64,000 nt of DNA. Origin: Cordylochernes scorpioides (taxonomy: Eukaryota; Arthropoda; Arachnida; Pseudoscorpiones; Chernetidae). The stretch spans positions 29,522,011-29,586,010 of the forward strand of contig CP092868.1 of the NCBI GenBank assembly GCA_030710605.1. Direction: 5' to 3'. Both the position numbers and the translations under genes were made by a program. How positions within the stretch are numbered: the stretch's first letter is position 1; each line of letters begins with the position of its first letter. Of the stretch, positions 9,693-21,204 are shown piece by piece. The notes beneath the pieces are model-generated. The model was not told the DNA's origin, did no database searches, and saw nothing but the letters and a program-made list of their open reading frames with translations.

Positions 9693-10329
9693 AAAATATG
9701 CAATGTATTTTTAAAACAGACGATAATAAAAAATAACAATTCAATTTGCATCTTTCTTATTTTAAAACAATAACGAACTCAAAATAATATTGTTAAAATA
9801 TTTTTTTTTAATTTAAAATTAAAAAAAACATTACAATATGAACTTTTTTATAAATTGGAATCTAAAATAAATGCATTTCTAAACTTTCAACTAATGCAAA
9901 TACTTTTAATAAAATTCAATTATGGGAAGAGAATTTATATTTTATTTTCTATATTTTATATATTCTTTTTTATATTAAAAATTATATGATTTATTTATTT
10001 CAATACACACACACAGAGAAGGTGATATGCTCGCTAAAGATAATTGCGTCAAAATTTGCTCCATTGTTAAACAGAAACAATTATATAGAACAATATGCAA
10101 GGGAAAAAAATAAACAATAAGATATATTAGGAACCTGTTTCTTTTAAGTCAGACATTCATATATGTATATGACACAAAAATATCATAAATATCATATAAT
10201 CACTATTGTTTGTCAATACAATGAGATATTTGTATAGTATTGAAAACACACAAATGTCATAGTTTGTATAATATCAAAGATGTATAATTTCCCCAAAATA
10301 CGTATGTAAATATGTTAAGCACGTGTTAA
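9693..10329. other. AT-rich stretch, no gene seen
   Basis: Long A and T runs with no supported feature. Confidence 0.5.
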
Positions 10330-10560
10330 AAATAAACGTGGCAGACATCGCGGGCGAATGCTACGGCACGTCGCGGGTGCGCTGCTCAATTGGCTTGAAC
10401 TAATTCTTGGGTATTGTAAGCATAACGGTTGCACCCTTCCATTCGATCACGACATATATATATGAAAAACAATAGAAAAAATATATAATAAAACGGTCAG
10501 GTGTTGATATTAAAAATAAAGAAGGCATATCCTGATCAAAAGCACATTTGCTCTTTGATA
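10330..10560 (+). repeat. GC-rich patch followed by an FB1 half element
   Basis: 10330-10440 is a GC-rich island (GACATCGCGGGCGAATGC and onward) that I do not recognise. 10450-10560 is the outer arm of FB1, with GGTCAGGTGTTGATATTAAA and GGCATATCCTGAT. The second arm is missing. Confidence 0.5.
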
Positions 10561-10940
10561 TTGCTTGCGATGCATTCATTCATAATTGCATTCGATGTTC
10601 AAATAGAACAAATATTAAGTTATTTACTATTATTATAATATATTATATTTCATTCTTCTTCCATTTTTTGCACTAGATTACCATTAAGTATGAACTTTAA
10701 ACCATACACACAAATTCAAAATGAAAATTATCATCTCTCATCAAGAGAAAAGATAAAAACATTTCCTTTTTTATTCACCTTAGATGTTATATAATTACTG
10801 GTAAAATAATATCATGGTTGTGTTTTTGCTCTTTTCTATGATCTTTTATTCCTTTTTTTCTACCCAGCATATGACGCGTAAATACCGAAATTCCGCTCTA
10901 TAGAAAGTTTTATCTTTATTACTAATTTTAATTTATTAAT

Positions 10941-11343
10941 AGGTTTTTAACTTTTAAATAGACAATTCTAATTTTTATATTTAGACATTTTTCAATTTTA
11001 ATTTATACATTTTTCATTTCAATTTAGACATTTTTCATTTCAATTTAGACATTTTTCATTTTAATTTAGACACTTTCATTTTTATTTAGACATTTTTCAT
11101 TTTAATTTAGACATTTTTCATTTTAATTTAGACATTTTTCATTTCCCCCCCGAAGTTGATCCACTTTGCCGTAGTGGGGGGGCCCGAGTCCGACTTCCAA
11201 GTCGTTCCGCCAAGAGATCAACACCACCAATTTTTCATTTTAATTTAGAAACATCGACTTTTCTAAAAAAAGTAGATCTTTTTATAGAAAGGTCCATGTG
11301 TCTAAATTAAAATGAAAAATGTCTAATTAAAAGTTAAAAACCT
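10941..11343. mobile_element. Foldback with 21-bp tandem repeats in the stem
   Basis: The ends are an inverted pair: AGGTTTTTAACTTTTAA at 10941 and its complement ending at 11343. The left stem is built from about eight copies of a 21-bp unit (GACATTTTTCATTTTAATTTA), and the right stem carries one or two. The same family, in a larger palindrome, is at 51785-52312. A GC-rich segment is inserted at 11146-11226. Confidence 0.7.
11146..11226. other. Unrecognised GC-rich insert in the AT-rich foldback
   Basis: About 80 bp with CCGTAGTGGGGGGGCCCGAG and GTCGTTCCGCCAAG, sharply different in composition from both flanks. The 21-bp repeat stops at its left edge and resumes at its right edge. It could be a fragment of a LINE 3' UTR, but I cannot name it. 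Confidence 0.45.
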
Positions 11344-11540
11344 ATATATCAAAATATCGAAAGCAAACCTCTTTAACTTTACTTCATAGCTAGATCTCAA
11401 AAATATATCTTATTTTTGTATTATAAAAAGCAGTATTAGCTTATTATTCTGCGATCCAATGTCTAATATATATTTAATATTTAAAATAATCCTTAATTAT
11501 TTTTCTTAACATTATATATATTAGATTAATTAAATATAAA

Positions 11541-11719
11541 TCTCCGAGAATAAGTTTGTTTATTACATTTTTAACGAGTTTACAAGGTTTTGGGTTTTAA
11601 ACGATCATTCTTCATGTAAAATGTTTTAGAAAAGGACCTTTCTAAACATTTTACTTGTAGAAGGGTTGTGTAAAACCCGAAAGCTTGTAAACTCGTTAAA
11701 TATGTAATAAAGAAGCTGA
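11541..11719. mobile_element. Penelope-type foldback
   Basis: Arms contain AACGAGTTTACAAG and the complement GAAAGCTTGTAAACTCGTTA. The flanks AAATCTCCGAG and GGAGATTTATATTTGATTAA are split by the family E unit, which is inserted at about 11720-12110. The uninterrupted version is at 47226-47395. Confidence 0.6.
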
Positions 11720-12112
11720 CAATACAATATAATGCGGCTTGTGATTGTATAACGACATTTAAAGATTAACCCGCATGAGTTTCTTTCCAACGAAAAATCA
11801 AAATCTATTTCAAGGAGAAACAACGACCACCTTCAACCCCAGGGATGTGGTATGAAAGGATTAATTGTGAAGAGCAATGATAAACGGAAAAATAAAAGTG
11901 TCCAGGGATGGGAATCGAACCCACAGTGTGCCCATCTGCCCGGTAAGCGGAACACTGTGTGGGTTCGATTCCCATCCCTGGACACTTTTATTTTTCCGTT
12001 TATCATTGCTCTTCACAATTCATCCTTTCATACCACATCCCTGGGGTTGAAGGTGGTCGTTGTTTCTCCTTGAAATAGATTCTGATTTTATTGTTGGAAA
12101 GAAACTCATCCT
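11720..12112. mobile_element. Family E foldback, near-perfect palindrome around tRNA halves
   Basis: The arms run from about 11755 to 11935 and from 11955 to 12105 and match each other closely, including GATAAACGGAAAAATAAAAG and its complement. In the middle two overlapping pieces of the tRNA-like gene face each other (TGTCCAGGGATGGGAATCGA and its complement). A transcript across it would fold into one long hairpin. Confidence 0.7.
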
Positions 12113-13887
12113 TGGAGATTTATATTTGATTAATCTAATTGATACAGAGAATTATAATTCTAATATATTATATATAAAATTCATATAAGAATTTACAACA
12201 AAAATATAATAGTTTCGTAATTTTCATATATAGATATATTTTTTAATCAAGAGTATTAAAGTTTATCAGTGTATATTTAAGGTATTTCTGTTGTATATAT
12301 ATTAATTATTTGTTACCACAGAGTGTGTGTAAGCTCACGAGTAAATAGGCGCTAACCGAAAGAAAAAAAGTTCCTTTGTTTAATATTAGTTTCCCTTTTA
12401 TATTTTGTTCTCTCTCTTGTAAATAAATAAATATAATGTTTAATTAATAATTATTGGAATCAGTTTCATGAATAATTCTAAGCAAAGTCAACAATTTCAA
12501 ATTAAAATCAAAAGTTCATTTAAATATCAAAATTCGCTCTATAATTAATTTTGGAAAGTTTAACATATATAATTTATATTTTATTTATTTCAGAATTTAT
12601 AAACTATATTTTCATTGACTATATTTATTTTATTAATTAATATATTTATATCCAATTAACTCTAACTATCTACCCCACTCCAATTAAAATGTTTTAAATA
12701 GTTCCAATTAAAAGTTAAAGTGCATCAAACAAAATATGAAAAGTTGTGTATTTCAAGAGTTTAAACGCTATGTAAATACATACGAATAAATCTTCTGCAA
12801 TAATTCAGTAATATTATTTTGTTAATAAAAGATAATTCGCTAAGAGAAAAGTTTCTTTTATAATTGTCTTTTATTAATAATTATACTGATGGAATTATAA
12901 TAATAACCTTATTATTTTGCAATAAATATATTTTGATTAGCTTTCAACTTTTGCGAATTAATTTTCAAGAAATAATTTTTCCCTCTTTTTTAAAAATATG
13001 ATAATGTTGATTATAAATTTTAATAATTTATGCAGTAAAGTAGAAACTAAATATTAACTCTAAACTATATTTTATAACTATTAAATAAAGAATATTTAAT
13101 TTACTAAATATTTTCCAAAAGAATTTCTTAAAATATTACCGAGCCTTAGATAATTTCTAGAATAATTAATTATCAATTCTAAACACTATATTAAAGTTTT
13201 TTTTTCGAAATTCCAATGTCTTTTGAAAATCTACACCAATTTATGAATGAAATGTGTTAATTTTAGAAGTAAATATCTGCTTTAAAATATATTTTGAAGT
13301 AGTCTATTTAAAATATGAAATAGAGAAAGGTTTACATTAAATATATAGCGAAAAGAGTTAAATATATAAATATATATTTTTATTTCATAAGATATTCTTG
13401 GTTTATTTGTTCAAAATAATATTTTATTCATAACTAAAAAACTTCAATATTTCTTTTTCGGTAAAAATTCCTGTGGAAATATTTTTTTACTCCTATATTA
13501 GTCTATATAAACTTACTATTTCGCAAAATAAATCTAATTTTTATTTTATAAAACTGAAAACATAATACGTTTAAATAACTCAAGAACTTTGCATTTTTTC
13601 AGAATACTTTGTTATTTATAAATATATGTATATATTTACTTTAAAATGGAGAGAAATCCTTGATATATTATATATATATAAATTACATATTTTTGATCAA
13701 ATATATCTTCAAAATTGAAATAATTTGTTTATAATGTGAATTTCAATTATTTTTATCTTTATCTCTATAAACAAGACATTCTTTAAATATAATATTATGA
13801 TATAAAATAGAGGTATTCTAAATATATATAAGTATATTCAGTAACACGAAAATATTTTCAAATGTATTTGAATTATATATAAATATA
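12113..13887. other. Gene-free AT-rich region
   Basis: About 1.8 kb of very AT-rich DNA. I see no frame, RNA gene or paired repeat except a family of short TA runs. Confidence 0.55.
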
Positions 13888-14451
13888 TGTAGTAATCCCG
13901 AAGTGGAATGTGCTGGGCAGTCGTGGTAGTGGGTGCGTGATGGGATTCCCGCACTGGGACAGCAAGAGACAGAGGCAGGTCTAGATGGTAACTCCAAGAA
14001 GGTAGAGGTAGACCACGGATGAAGACAGTCGGACCACGGGCGTCACGGATGCCCTACATCGCGGATAGAAGGGGGGTGGAGATCCCACTGACAATATAAC
14101 GGCGTCGCTCTGAAAACAACTGCTAAAACAACTAACTTTGTCCCAATCTTGGGGGGCTTTTATATGAGACGCTCGCAGATGGCGGCGAGTTCTGATTGGC
14201 TCCCATAAAATCACGCCACCTGTCAGGCGCCGGGTTGTTTATTACGTCTGGCCACCTGTTGACGGGGTGATTGAACTCATTATCATAAACACCTGTTCGT
14301 CTGGGTTATTGCGTCGTCTGGTCTACCTTTACCTCTTTATTTTATTTGTCATTTCCATTGTTACAAGTTTGATACATATTTTTATATAGATATGGGGTTA
14401 TAATAAATATTAGAAGAAGGTTGTGAACTATATTACTCAAAATATACTACA
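13888..14451 (-). repeat. Left LTR of the LARD-like element (564 bp)
   Basis: Starts TGTAGTAATCCCGAAGTGG and ends AATATACTACA. It differs from the right copy by a few substitutions and one extra G in a G run near 14150, so the insertion is young. Confidence 0.85.
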
Positions 14452-14839
14452 GAATGTGTCCCCGGTGATGAAGGTTTGGTTGGGGGAATGACATGTAATG
14501 AATGATGACCTAACAAACCTATTATAAAAAATAAAAGAAATAATTTGTATACAAATTAGTTGAAATTATTATTAAGCTACAAGTTAAAAAGAGAAAGATG
14601 TTGTAATGGTGGTGTATCAATGAAATAAAAATCAAGGTTATAAAAATAAAAACGCACAAAATGAATGATAAAAGATTAAGAGAAAGTATATAATACAAAA
14701 TGGTAAATATGGTAAAATGAATCGTACAAGGAAAATAATATCTTATTGCATAAAAGATGAAAGGCAAAAATATTGAAGTTAGGTTATTGACTGAACGTAT
14801 AATGTGACGCTAAGGTTGAAAAAGGGAAAGGGGTTATCT

Positions 14840-16890
14840 GAGCATGTTTCTGCAAAGTAGTATCCCAAACATTCTGCAATGCAATGCGAACTTGTTTGAG
14901 TGAGGCATTGTTTTCATTAACAGAAGGCTCAAGATATTCCGTCTGCATCATTAGCTCAGACAGTGAAAAGAGGTGGGAAGATTGATGGAGGTAAAAGGGA
15001 GAGGTAGAGGTAAGAGGGATCCCTGTTGTCCATAATGATTATGCCCGGTTGAATGATGACAAAAAAAAGTGAAAGTTTGAAAAAATGGTGAATTGAAATG
15101 ATGAGTCGGGCGATGAGAAAAAAAAATAAAAAGATCGCGCTGGATATCCTGAACTCATTATTGGGAATGGGTATAACGAGGAAGGATTGTTCCAGTCGGA
15201 TTAATCAATGAAAAAAAAACAAAAATGTTCGGCGAACTGGAATCCCTTGGAAGGTAGTTAGAGGTTTGAAGGATGTGGAAAAGGAGAGGTGGATGTAAGA
15301 GAATTATTGCTGTCAATTTTGATTGTGTCCGGCTTGTGTGGTGAAAAAAAAAGTTGAAAGATGAAAAAATGAAGAGCCGGACGATGAGAGAAAAAAAAAA
15401 ACTAACTGGGTTTCCTGAGCTCACTGTTGGGAAATGTACAGCGAGGAAGGGTCTTCTAGATAGTTTAATCAATAAAAAAAAAAAGAAAATGGCTGACGAA
15501 CAATAAACTCTTGATGGATGTAAAAAGTTGGGAGGAAAGGTTCATGGGATAGAGTTAAGAGGTTGTAAGGGAAGCGTCAAAAATAACATTTTGAAAATCT
15601 ATTAAGAAAAATAAAATGATAAATGTTTTATCTGTTTAAGAAATATTATAAATATTGTAAATATATTTAAAAAACAAAGTCCAACACCACAAAACTAGTA
15701 AAACTGTAAGTCTATTTACAAATAAATGAGAGAAAAGCTAGCAAACCTATTAAATGGGAAATAATTTGGGGCACAAAAATTAGTTACTAGAATAAAAATA
15801 AAGATAAAGGGGAGTAGTGGTGACACACTGATATAATATTATAAAACTACAAAAAATATATAAGAGGAGTAGATAGGAAGGATAAATTTAAAGTAAACAC
15901 ACACAATAGCGAAAGTAAATATTTGAGAAAGTTGATATACTATTTACAGTTTTTTGTTACTTAAGGTGCCTTAAATATTTACAACATAGTTTCAGGGATG
16001 TAATACAGGAAGGAGGAGAAGTAGAGATAATAAAAGTAAAATAAAATATAAAAGAAAATTGACTTAAGCAAAAGGTTTGTGATAGGTAGTGACGCAGTGA
16101 GGAATAAAGGAAGAAGGTCTGAATTGGTTTCTGCAAAGGACATCTCAGGAGTCCTGCCCTGCAATACGAGCTTAGAAGCGAAGTATTGTTTTCAGGGTTC
16201 AGCAATCTCAAGATGCTCTGTAAGTAGCATTAGGTCAGATGAGCAAAAGGCGTGAAGATCGAAGGAGAGGTAGGTAATGGGAGAATACGGGAAAGAAATT
16301 TCTTTCTGAGAGAGGTTAAAAAGAGATGGTGTCTCAAGAGCTGCGCTGCTGTCGGTGATTGAGCTCGACCAGATGAAAAATAAAAGTAAACGAAAAATGA
16401 TTGGGCGCATCTTGCTGATGATGGCCTGGGTCGAGCGTTAGAGAAAAAAAAATCTCGCTGGTTACCCAAGCTCTCCGTGTGGAGTTAACATAGGGAGGAA
16501 GAGTGTACCAGGTCGATGAATCATTAAAAAATAAAAATTTAAAAAATGTAGACGTGCAGGAGTCTCAGGAACCGTTGAAGAGATTAGAGGATGGAGGTAG
16601 AATGTGAAAACAGGGCTCGACTGTTGCCATTGATTTATTGAACCCGTGTTTGAGGAAAAAAGAATGAAATAAAGAATGCTGGGACGGCGACCTGGGTGTA
16701 AATAAAAAAAGATCGGCAAACAGGAACTCTGCGATGGACGAGGGGTGGTTAGAACGAAGGCATAGAAGGCCAATGGAAAATGATCAAGAGACGAGGGAAG
16801 TATGGAAGGCCTATAATTGAATGATTGACAGGTAAGAGTGTTGAAGTAGGGGGGAATATCTCTGCTAATGATGGATGCTAATGATGGATA
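14840..16890. repeat. Diverged tandem modules inside the LARD-like element
   Basis: Modules near 14840-15230, 15230-15490, 16130-16560 and 16560-16890 repeat the same order of motifs: a purine-rich GGTAGAGGTAAGAGGG-like block, a tract related to TTGTGTCCGGCTTG, an A-run, a CCTGAGCTCACTGTTGGG-like block and an AGGAAGGGT..TTAATCAAT block. Minus-strand open stretches in different modules have similar low-complexity Ser/Pro/Phe-rich translations, which are by-products of base composition. Confidence 0.6.
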
Positions 16891-17546
16891 CAAAGGTCAT
16901 TCCACCCCTTTAGAAGTATGGAAGGAAGGACGAAGTTGAAATAAAAGTAAGGGGGGAGTTCATTGCGTCCTTGAGCTGTCGTTGGGATGAAGATTGGAAT
17001 TAATTGTCCTTTTATGGAGGCCAAGATGGCGTCTCACATGGTGTCATGTATAGGATCGATTTTAGAGATGATGGGGACCTAATCATTATAATATTGTAAT
17101 GTTGTATTTGTAATTGTGGGAAAAATGGGAGGCACATTATGAGGTGAGATGATTTAAAATTGATATTTATAAAATACAAATCTAGGACTAGTTTTTAAAA
17201 CTTTTAAATATTGAGAAATGTCAATTTGAATAGTAATAGGTCAAGTAAAATAAAGAGCGTAATAAATTTAATTATTAATAATATGGCCATAAATAAGGTA
17301 TTAAAAAAAACATACAAATAAGTTTAGAAAATATGATTCGAGTAATTAAAATATAATATGATTTTCTAAATGTAAAATTGAAATTAATGAATTGAAATTT
17401 AAAAGTTGCTTAAAATAAAGTAAAAATTGATAAATGAGGGTGTACAAGATTTAATATTTGAATTTAAATGCTATAAAAATGGTAAAATAATGAACTTGAT
17501 GGATTTATAATAATAATGTTATTGATATTAAAATGGTATCGAATAA

Positions 17547-17977
17547 TTAATTCAGAGCAAACGGAGATAGTGTTACATTAAATAGTTCTGTAGAGAAAAT
17601 TCTCCTACCAGATGGATGTCTTGATTGGGTCTTGTGGAGTGGCTGCGATGAGGCTTGGTGATCTTTTTTGCGATGGTTGCCATGGGACATCGTCGATGTT
17701 GGTTGGCGGGGCAATGCCAGGATTTCTCGATGAATCTTGTCTGTCTGTTCAGGCCGATGGGGGAAGATGTTCGTGGCGCAGGAGATGTCGATGGGGGCGA
17801 TGATGACCTTCTCGATGCGAGGTGCAGCTAGTCCTCGCATGGCGTCTTTTAGGTGGCTTACTCGGTCTTCGCAGTGGGGCCGTATGTTGGTGAGGGCATC
17901 CGCGACGTTTCGTCTTCGACCTCCGTCATCCTCTGCATGCTGCTGTCCTCAGTTATCCTGTCGACTTTAACGGGTTC
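17547..17977 (-). other. Open stretch next to the right LTR, function unknown
   Basis: Reading away from the right LTR on the minus strand there are two overlapping open frames (one about 97 codons starting MRGLAAPRIEKVI) of higher GC content than the rest of the element. By position this would be a gag remnant, but I see no zinc knuckle or capsid motif. The switch between frames near 17858-17840 suggests a frameshift. Confidence 0.35.
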
Positions 17978-18540
17978 TGTAGTAATCCCGAAGTGGAATG
18001 TGCTGGGCAGTCGTGGTAGTGGGTGCGTGATGGGATTCCCGCACTGGGACAGCAAGAGACAGAGGCAGGTCTAGATGGTAACTCCAAGAAGGTAGAGGTA
18101 GACCACGGACGAAGACAGTCGGACCACGGGCGTCACAGATGCCCTACATCGCGGATAGAAGGGGGGTGGAGATCCCACTGACAATATAACGGCGTCGCTC
18201 TGAAAACAACTGCTAAAACAACTAACTTTGTCCCAATCTTGGGGGCTTTTATATGAGACGCTCGCAGATGGCGGCGAGTTCTGATTGGCTCCCATAAAAT
18301 CACGCCACCTGTCAGGCGCCGGGTTGTTTATTACGTCTGGCTACCTGTTGACGGGGTGATTGAACTCATTATCATAAACACATGTTCGTCTGGGTTATTG
18401 CGTCGTCTGGTCTACCTTTACCTCTTTATTTTATTTGTCATTTCCATTGTTACAAGTTTGATACATATTTTTATATAGATATGGGGTTATAATAAATATT
18501 AGAAGAAGGTTGTGAACTATATTACTCAAAATATACTACA
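17978..18540 (-). repeat. Right LTR of the LARD-like element (563 bp)
   Basis: Same sequence as the left LTR apart from a few single-base differences, in direct orientation. Confidence 0.85.
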
Positions 18541-18588
18541 TATATATGTACATATATGTATCAGGCATACTTTAGCCACGTTTTAATA

Positions 18589-19143
18589 GTTAAAGAGAAA
18601 ACGAAAATATAGCGTGGTGAGTTTCTTTTTATTAAAATTACAAGCTTTCAAGCAAAATGCTTTTCATCAGGTAATCCAAAAAAAAAAATGTGGAGAGGTA
18701 AATACATCCACCTAATTAAGATTTGAAAATTAAAATTAAAGCGGAATTGCCACGAACAAGCACGCATCAACACACCCAGAGAGCGAGCGAGAAATTCAGT
18801 TTAAAATAAGTTTAAAACAAATAAAATATATACATAATTCGGGAAAACAATTGAGGTTAAACTTCCCTATGCGGGGTCCATGCTATTACAAAAAGCTATG
18901 TACTGCGGGGGTAGTTCTATTTTTCTATTGAGGCTTGGAATTTTATTGGAAACCAAAGCCTCCAGGACCAGTCGTTGATATTTTCCGCTTATGTTACTGT
19001 AAATACATTGGGTGTCTGTGAAATCAAATGAATGCTGTGTTTCTGCCATGTGCTGATAAATCTGGGAACGGCTGTCTTTGTTCATGATGTTTCTATTGTG
19101 TTCTTTAGTCCTGATTTCTATGGTTCTGCCGGTTTCACCAACA
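18589..19143 (-). mobile_element. Penelope-like element 3' end, inverted copy
   Basis: The minus strand encodes the C-terminal part of a GIY-YIG endonuclease domain (72 residues from MNKDSRSQIYQHMAETQ to MDPA, 19085 to 18867). This is followed by a 3' region with a hammerhead motif (18632-18677) and an end at TCTCTTTAAC. It is the mirror of the plus-strand copy at 19144-19545 plus 30411-30653. Because it lacks the mariner-like insertion, it shows what the empty site looked like (ATTATGTATATATTTTAT on the minus strand near 18830). Confidence 0.85.
18632..18677 (-). ncRNA. Hammerhead ribozyme motif of the Penelope-like element
   Basis: On the minus strand CTGATGA (18664-18670) and GAAA (18646-18649) flank a 5-bp stem II (AAGCA with TGCTT) with a UUU loop and one unpaired A. 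GCTTGTAA follows, the reduced helix III found in Penelope-type hammerheads. Identical to the copy at 30565-30610. Confidence 0.6.
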
Positions 19144-19545
19144 TCCCATCACAAAAAGTTCTAAAAAGCAGGACCCACTATCCGCCTCTAACGCAGTGTA
19201 CAAAATTAAATGCTCAAATTGCGAACTACATTATGTTGGTGAAACCGGCAGAACCATAGAAATAAGGACTAAAGAACACAATAGAAACATCATGAACAAA
19301 GACAGCCGTTCCCAGATTTATCAGCACATGGCAGAAACACAGCATTCATTTGATTTCACAGACACCCAATGTATTTACAGTAACATAAGCGGAAAATATC
19401 AACGACTGGTCCTGGAGGCTTTGGTTTCCAATAAAATTCCAAGCCTCAATAGAAAAATAGAACTACCCCCGCAGTACATAGCTTTTTGTTATAGCATGGA
19501 CCCCGCATAGGGAAGTTTAACCTCAATTGTTTTCCCGAATTATGT
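19144..19545 (+). mobile_element. Penelope-like element, plus copy, left piece
   Basis: This piece runs from the inversion junction to the TA at 19546-19547, where the mariner-like element enters. It contains the GIY-YIG reading frame. The remainder of the same copy resumes at 30411. Confidence 0.85.
19196..19510 (+). pseudogene. Penelope-like C-terminal GIY-YIG endonuclease fragment
   Basis: Penelope-like retroelements join a reverse transcriptase to a C-terminal GIY-YIG nuclease. The frame shows YKIKCSNCELHYVGET (residues about 2-17; the YVG stands for the YIG half), the Arg in RTIEIRTKEH, and downstream QIYQHMAETQHSF. A catalytic-type Glu is available in LVLEALVSN. The open frame extends a little upstream (DPLSASNAV), but the reverse transcriptase is absent, so this is a 5'-truncated copy starting at the inversion point. 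It ends MDPA and then a stop. The domain itself is unbroken. Confidence 0.85.
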
Positions 19546-19547
19546 AC

Positions 19548-20019
19548 AGGGTGATCCAAAAGTCCCGCACTATTTTAAAAATTAATAACTCCGCGAATAT
19601 TTGCGCTAGAGCAATGCGGTAAACACCATTGTGTTCAGGATGCAATGGGATTTTTTATGGCAAATAATGAAAATTTCGAAATTGATTTTAGTTACAATTT
19701 TATTCGCCAGATGGCGCACTACCAGAATCAGAGATTCAGCGGCCAAATTGTTTGATAAATTGAAAAATATAACTGATCGACACGTATTTTTCCTTTTTGA
19801 ATACCAGGAAAGAACCCTAATAACATCAAATAACAAATTAATAAAACACCACTTCGCAAAAAGTATGAAGAATTGGTTAACAATTTTTAAATACAATCAG
19901 AGATATGTAAAATAGGTAAATGCAAATTAAAACATGTAGCAAAAAAAAAATGATATTTTAGATACGATTTGTTTCCGAAGTTAATAAATTTCTAATATTT
20001 TTAATTCAACTCTCTCTCA
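19548..20019 (+). repeat. Left long terminal inverted repeat (472 bp)
   Basis: Pairs with 29938-30408 with only about ten differences by eye. It includes CGCCAGATGGCGCACTACC and ends at AACTCTCTCTCA. Both arms contain the same open stretch of about 70-96 codons (minus strand here), which is non-coding in appearance. Confidence 0.85.
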
Positions 20020-20389
20020 TACTGTACACAATTTTAAAGAATGTGTCCCCTCAAATAAAAATATTTTTTGAATCGACCTTTTGCGTTGAAAAACGTGTTA
20101 GTAAAATCATTTTGTATTATTTTTTTGCACAAAATTTCTAAAGTTATTGGTGTACAGAAAATATTCCTTATGCTATTTCTTCTAATGAGCGAAAAGCGAA
20201 AAACTAAACATAAGGAGAAATATTGTGTGTACCAGTGTTATTCGAGAAGTTATAATACTCTGGTTTGCACGACATAATATGTGAGCAAATGACAAACAAA
20301 ATATTACTGTTCACAAAAAAAAAGTCAAGATATGAGGACAGCATTTATTATCCCCATATCCCAACACAAAGAGCTGCAAAATATTGGTA

Positions 20390-21200
20390 GATAATATAAT
20401 ACATGGCAGCTTATATAACACATGAGGTAACTGCCTTCTCTCTTGTATTAGGTCACAATCCTTGCTCAATGTAGCACCCTTAATTCTCAATCACCGCCTG
20501 CAGACCATAAATGACAGAATGGACAGCATTAAATAACATATCTGTTGAAATTGATAAAAACGTTCCATCTGATAGAAGCCTTCAACATGGCCAATATGGT
20601 AGGCCAGCATCGATAAACACACGATTTAATGTACCCCCATAAACAAAAATCGCAAGGCGTCAAGTCTGGTGATCTTGGAGGCCACTGGTATATGGCGACT
20701 TATCCCACGAATTTCACCGAACGTATCCTTCAGCAATTGTTTGGCACCACGGGAGATATGAGGAGGTCCTCCAACTTTCATGAATGTTATTTCGCTTAGT
20801 GCTTTTTCCCTGCAATATGGGAATACCCTTTTCTCTCAAAAGTTGAACATAACGTTCAGCAGTTACAAAAACGGTTTTAAAAGTTCTTCCATTGGTTTTT
20901 CAAAGAAAAATGGCCCAATAATAAAAGAAGAAGTGAATCCACACAAAACTGTAACTCTAGGCTGATAAAGTGGCATTTCTGTAAAAATCCTAGGGTTTTC
21001 TGTTGCCCAATAGCGGCTGTTTTGAATGTTAAATTCTCCGTTTAGAGAAAAGTGAGCATCATCTGTCCACAGAACATTCGACAGCCAGTTTTCATCACTA
21101 TCAATTTGCCGGAAAACCCATGCAGCGAATTCTTGACGCATCTCAAAATCGCCAACTTTAAGCTCGTTATATCTTTGAATTTTGTATGGGTACACACAAT
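20390..21200 (-). pseudogene. Mariner-like transposase remnant
   Basis: The N-terminal binding domain is missing because LINE1 begins at about 21205. From 21195 the minus strand reads YPYKIQRYNELKVGDF, then NVLWTDDAHFSLNGE with the first catalytic Asp, and TVLCGFTSSFIIGPFFFE to a stop at 20863. Beyond it other frames show a REKGIPILQGKS block, GGPPHISRGAKQLL where an Asp is expected before the GG but Val is present, and finally SPDLTPCDF near 20650-20690. The protein therefore has several frameshifts and at least one lost catalytic residue. It belongs with the long TIRs. Confidence 0.8.
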
Positions 21201-21204
21201 AGAG

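Larger units (their letters stand above)
13888..18540 (-). mobile_element. LARD-like LTR retrotransposon without recognisable pol
   Basis: Two near-identical LTRs (13888-14451 and 17978-18540) bound a 3.5-kb interior. TATA flanks both sides, which could be a 4-bp target duplication but lies in TA-rich DNA. The interior shows no protease, reverse transcriptase, RNase H or integrase motif in any frame. The longest frames are on the minus strand next to the right LTR. Orientation is set tentatively by those frames; no convincing primer-binding site follows either LTR. Confidence 0.75.

Noticed and set aside
10330-10440. CpG-rich promoter of a host gene
   Set aside because: The GC-rich patch is short and no downstream exon or start frame is visible.
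16462-16893. 143-codon minus-strand frame in the LARD-like interior
   Set aside because: Low-complexity translation of purine-rich repeat modules with no homologous domain visible; not annotated as a gene.
19606-19896. 96-codon minus-strand frame repeated at 30059-30268
   Set aside because: It lies in the long TIR and appears twice only because the TIR does. No motif was seen and the opposite strand is equally open.
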